DNA of 64,000 bases from Shinisaurus crocodilurus (Eukaryota > Chordata > Lepidosauria > Squamata > Shinisauridae): assembly GCA_021292165.1 (NCBI GenBank), contig CM037881.1, forward strand, positions 3,162,001 to 3,226,000, read 5' to 3'. The notes under the pieces were generated by a model. The model was given only the letters and a program-made list of their open reading frames with translations, searched no databases and was not told the origin of the DNA. Positions 63,056 through 64,000 of the stretch are shown piece after piece. Position 1 is the first letter of the stretch. The number at the start of each line of letters is the position of its first letter. Position numbers and translations under genes: made by a program.

Positions 63056-63179
63056 CATGTGGAATGATTATCTGGAAAGGCCTGCTGGGGCTTCTTAGAT
63101 TCCACAGAGTCAAACTGCCATCAGAATGACTGCACATAAAGTGTTTCCCTTCATTATGCCATCCAACAGAATGAACAGC
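63056..63179 (-). CDS. STXBP5L: STXBP5L-like exon A (WD40 region)
   Basis: Most upstream exon of the tomosyn-like gene in this window. After a TTTTAG acceptor it reads in phase 0 (GCT) and encodes a WD-repeat strand set with HSDGSLTLWNL, the D-G-x-L-x-x-W core of a WD40 blade, followed by SPSRPFQ. It ends CAT G before GTAAGA. Its length of 124 nt fits 41 codons plus one base. From memory of human STXBP5L it matches the segment that starts AIHSIDWHHEGK. Tomosyns are cytosolic or vesicle-associated Lgl-family proteins that bind syntaxin/SNAP25 and restrain exocytosis. Earlier exons must lie above 64000. Confidence 0.92.
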
Positions 63180-63555
63180 CTAAAAGAAAAAATAGTGATA
63201 ACAGGTAGAAGAGTCTGTATATGACACTTGGCTCAAATTAAGTAAGTAAAACTATTATATGTATAATTTTGAGTTAGCAAAGCTAAAAAAGTTATCTCAA
63301 ACATCTAAACTTTTCATCATCTAATTCTAGGGAACTTGTGTACATAAAACCAGAATACACAACATATTCAGCTATTCGTGAGAAATATTTTCCCATAGGT
63401 ATTCTACAAATCTAGACCAGCTCCATATTATTTCATTTATTTATACCCGACTTTTCAAACTATTTTTTCAAAGTGGCTTTCATTAAAATAAACACATTAT
63501 AACAATAAAATAGTCTAGTTAAAATAACAATAAAATAGCCCACGTAAGTTATTAG
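63180..63555. other. Intron, no gene seen
   Basis: AT-rich. It includes a tail-like TTTATTTATACCCGACTTTTCAAAC and AACAATAAAATAG tract (63437-63540), probably a reversed SINE/L2 tail. Confidence 0.45.
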
Positions 63556-63559
63556 CCTA

Positions 63560-63722
63560 AGATAGGGAGGTCGCCTGGGATCTCCCACACTGGAGGCATT
63601 CAAGGTGCAGCTGGACAGCCATCTGTCATGGATGCTTTGACTTGGATTCCTGCGTTGAGCAGGGGGCTGGACTTGATGGCCTTATAGGCCCCTTCCAACT
63701 CTACTATTCTATGATTCTAAGA
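63560..63722 (+). mobile_element. CR1 3' tail
   Basis: GGGAGGTCGCCTGGGATCTCCCACACTGGAGGCATTCAAGGTGC, then GAGCAGGGGGCTGGACTTGATGGCC and a TTCTATGATTCTAA end. Only the last 20-25 codons and the 3' UTR are kept. Confidence 0.92.
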
Positions 63723-63724
63723 TG

Positions 63725-64000
63725 CCAATAGCCTTAAGGTAGCTGGATTCCAGGCCATTTATGGCTGGTTTAAAGGTTATTACCAGCAGTTTACACTGAG
63801 GCTGGAAATGAATTGGTAACCAATATTAACAAAACTATGCAAGGAAAGTGAAATTAGTTATTTATTATGTGTATCCTTTCCTTCCTTTGAGAAACTCAAA
63901 GAATGATTTAGCCTCTCAGCAATTCAGGAGGTGGACTAGGCTTAAAGGCAGTGATTTACCCTAAAGGACTGCCGCATTGAGTCAAATTAACAACCTAATC
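63725..64000. other. Intron, no gene seen
   Basis: No upstream exon of the host gene could be read here on the minus strand. Confidence 0.5.

Larger units (their letters stand above)
3707..63179 (-). other. STXBP5L: Span of STXBP5L-like (tomosyn-2) gene within window
   Basis: Fifteen exons are listed separately, all with AG acceptors and GT donors. They sum to 2184 nt, starting in phase 0 and ending in phase 2 once the single extra base in exon J is discounted. Introns range from about 0.9 kb to 13.4 kb and are filled with repeats. The product belongs to the Lgl/tomosyn family: two WD40 propellers, a variable linker, and a C-terminal R-SNARE that blocks SNARE-complex assembly. Only the middle is in view. 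Motif wording in exons E, I, M and N favours STXBP5L over STXBP5, but a third, diverged tomosyn paralog is not excluded. Confidence 0.88.

Overview
The window is vertebrate nuclear DNA. It shows exons with canonical GT/AG splice sites, long introns, and a dense mix of CR1, L2-like and L1-like LINEs, tRNA- and 5S-derived SINEs, and small DNA transposons. The CR1 families ending in a TTCTATGATTCTA tail, the tRNA-SINE ending in GGCGGGGTATAAAT, and the (ATTT)n-rich tails point to a sauropsid, most likely a squamate reptile. That assignment rests on repeat style and is an inference.

One host gene crosses the whole window on the minus strand: an STXBP5L (tomosyn-2)-like gene. I located 15 coding exons from 63179 (5' side) down to 3707 (3' side). 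All 14 exon-exon phases are compatible, and together they give about 2.18 kb of coding sequence, or 727-728 codons. They cover the later part of the WD40 region, the variable linker, and the start of the C-terminal part. The first exons (above 64000) and the last exons (below 1, including the R-SNARE tail) are missing from the window. The copy is more diverged from mammalian STXBP5L than I would expect. It lacks one linker exon, and one exon (25858-25984) carries a +1 frameshift. It may be a fast-evolving paralog, a decaying copy, or a good gene with an assembly error.

Almost everything else is transposable-element sequence in the introns. The standout is a full-length CR1 retrotransposon at 17101-22952 (+): five 311-bp tandem monomers plus a partial sixth, an intact ORF1 (zinc-knuckle-like motif, short coiled coil, SGNH/GDSL esterase), an intact ORF2 (AP-type endonuclease plus reverse transcriptase), and the CR1 3' tail. 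Several shorter CR1 copies are scattered on both strands (5.4-6.8, 28.1-29.1, 30.2, 41-46, 52, 55.5 and 63.6 kb).

Region by region: 0-3.7 kb, DNA-transposon and LINE remnants; 3.7-12.5 kb, linker and C-terminal exons with CR1, 5S-SINE and L2 pieces; 12.5-25.9 kb, a 13-kb intron with L1, L2, the full-length CR1 and a triple nest; 25.9-39 kb, WD/linker exons with pogo/Tigger-like elements and fold-back elements; 39-47.5 kb, an old CR1 split by a second LINE and an LTR-like block; 47.5-55 kb, WD-repeat exons with paired fold-back elements; 55-63 kb, a DIRS-like fragment, a head-to-head fold-back dimer and L2 tails; 63.1 kb, the most upstream exon.
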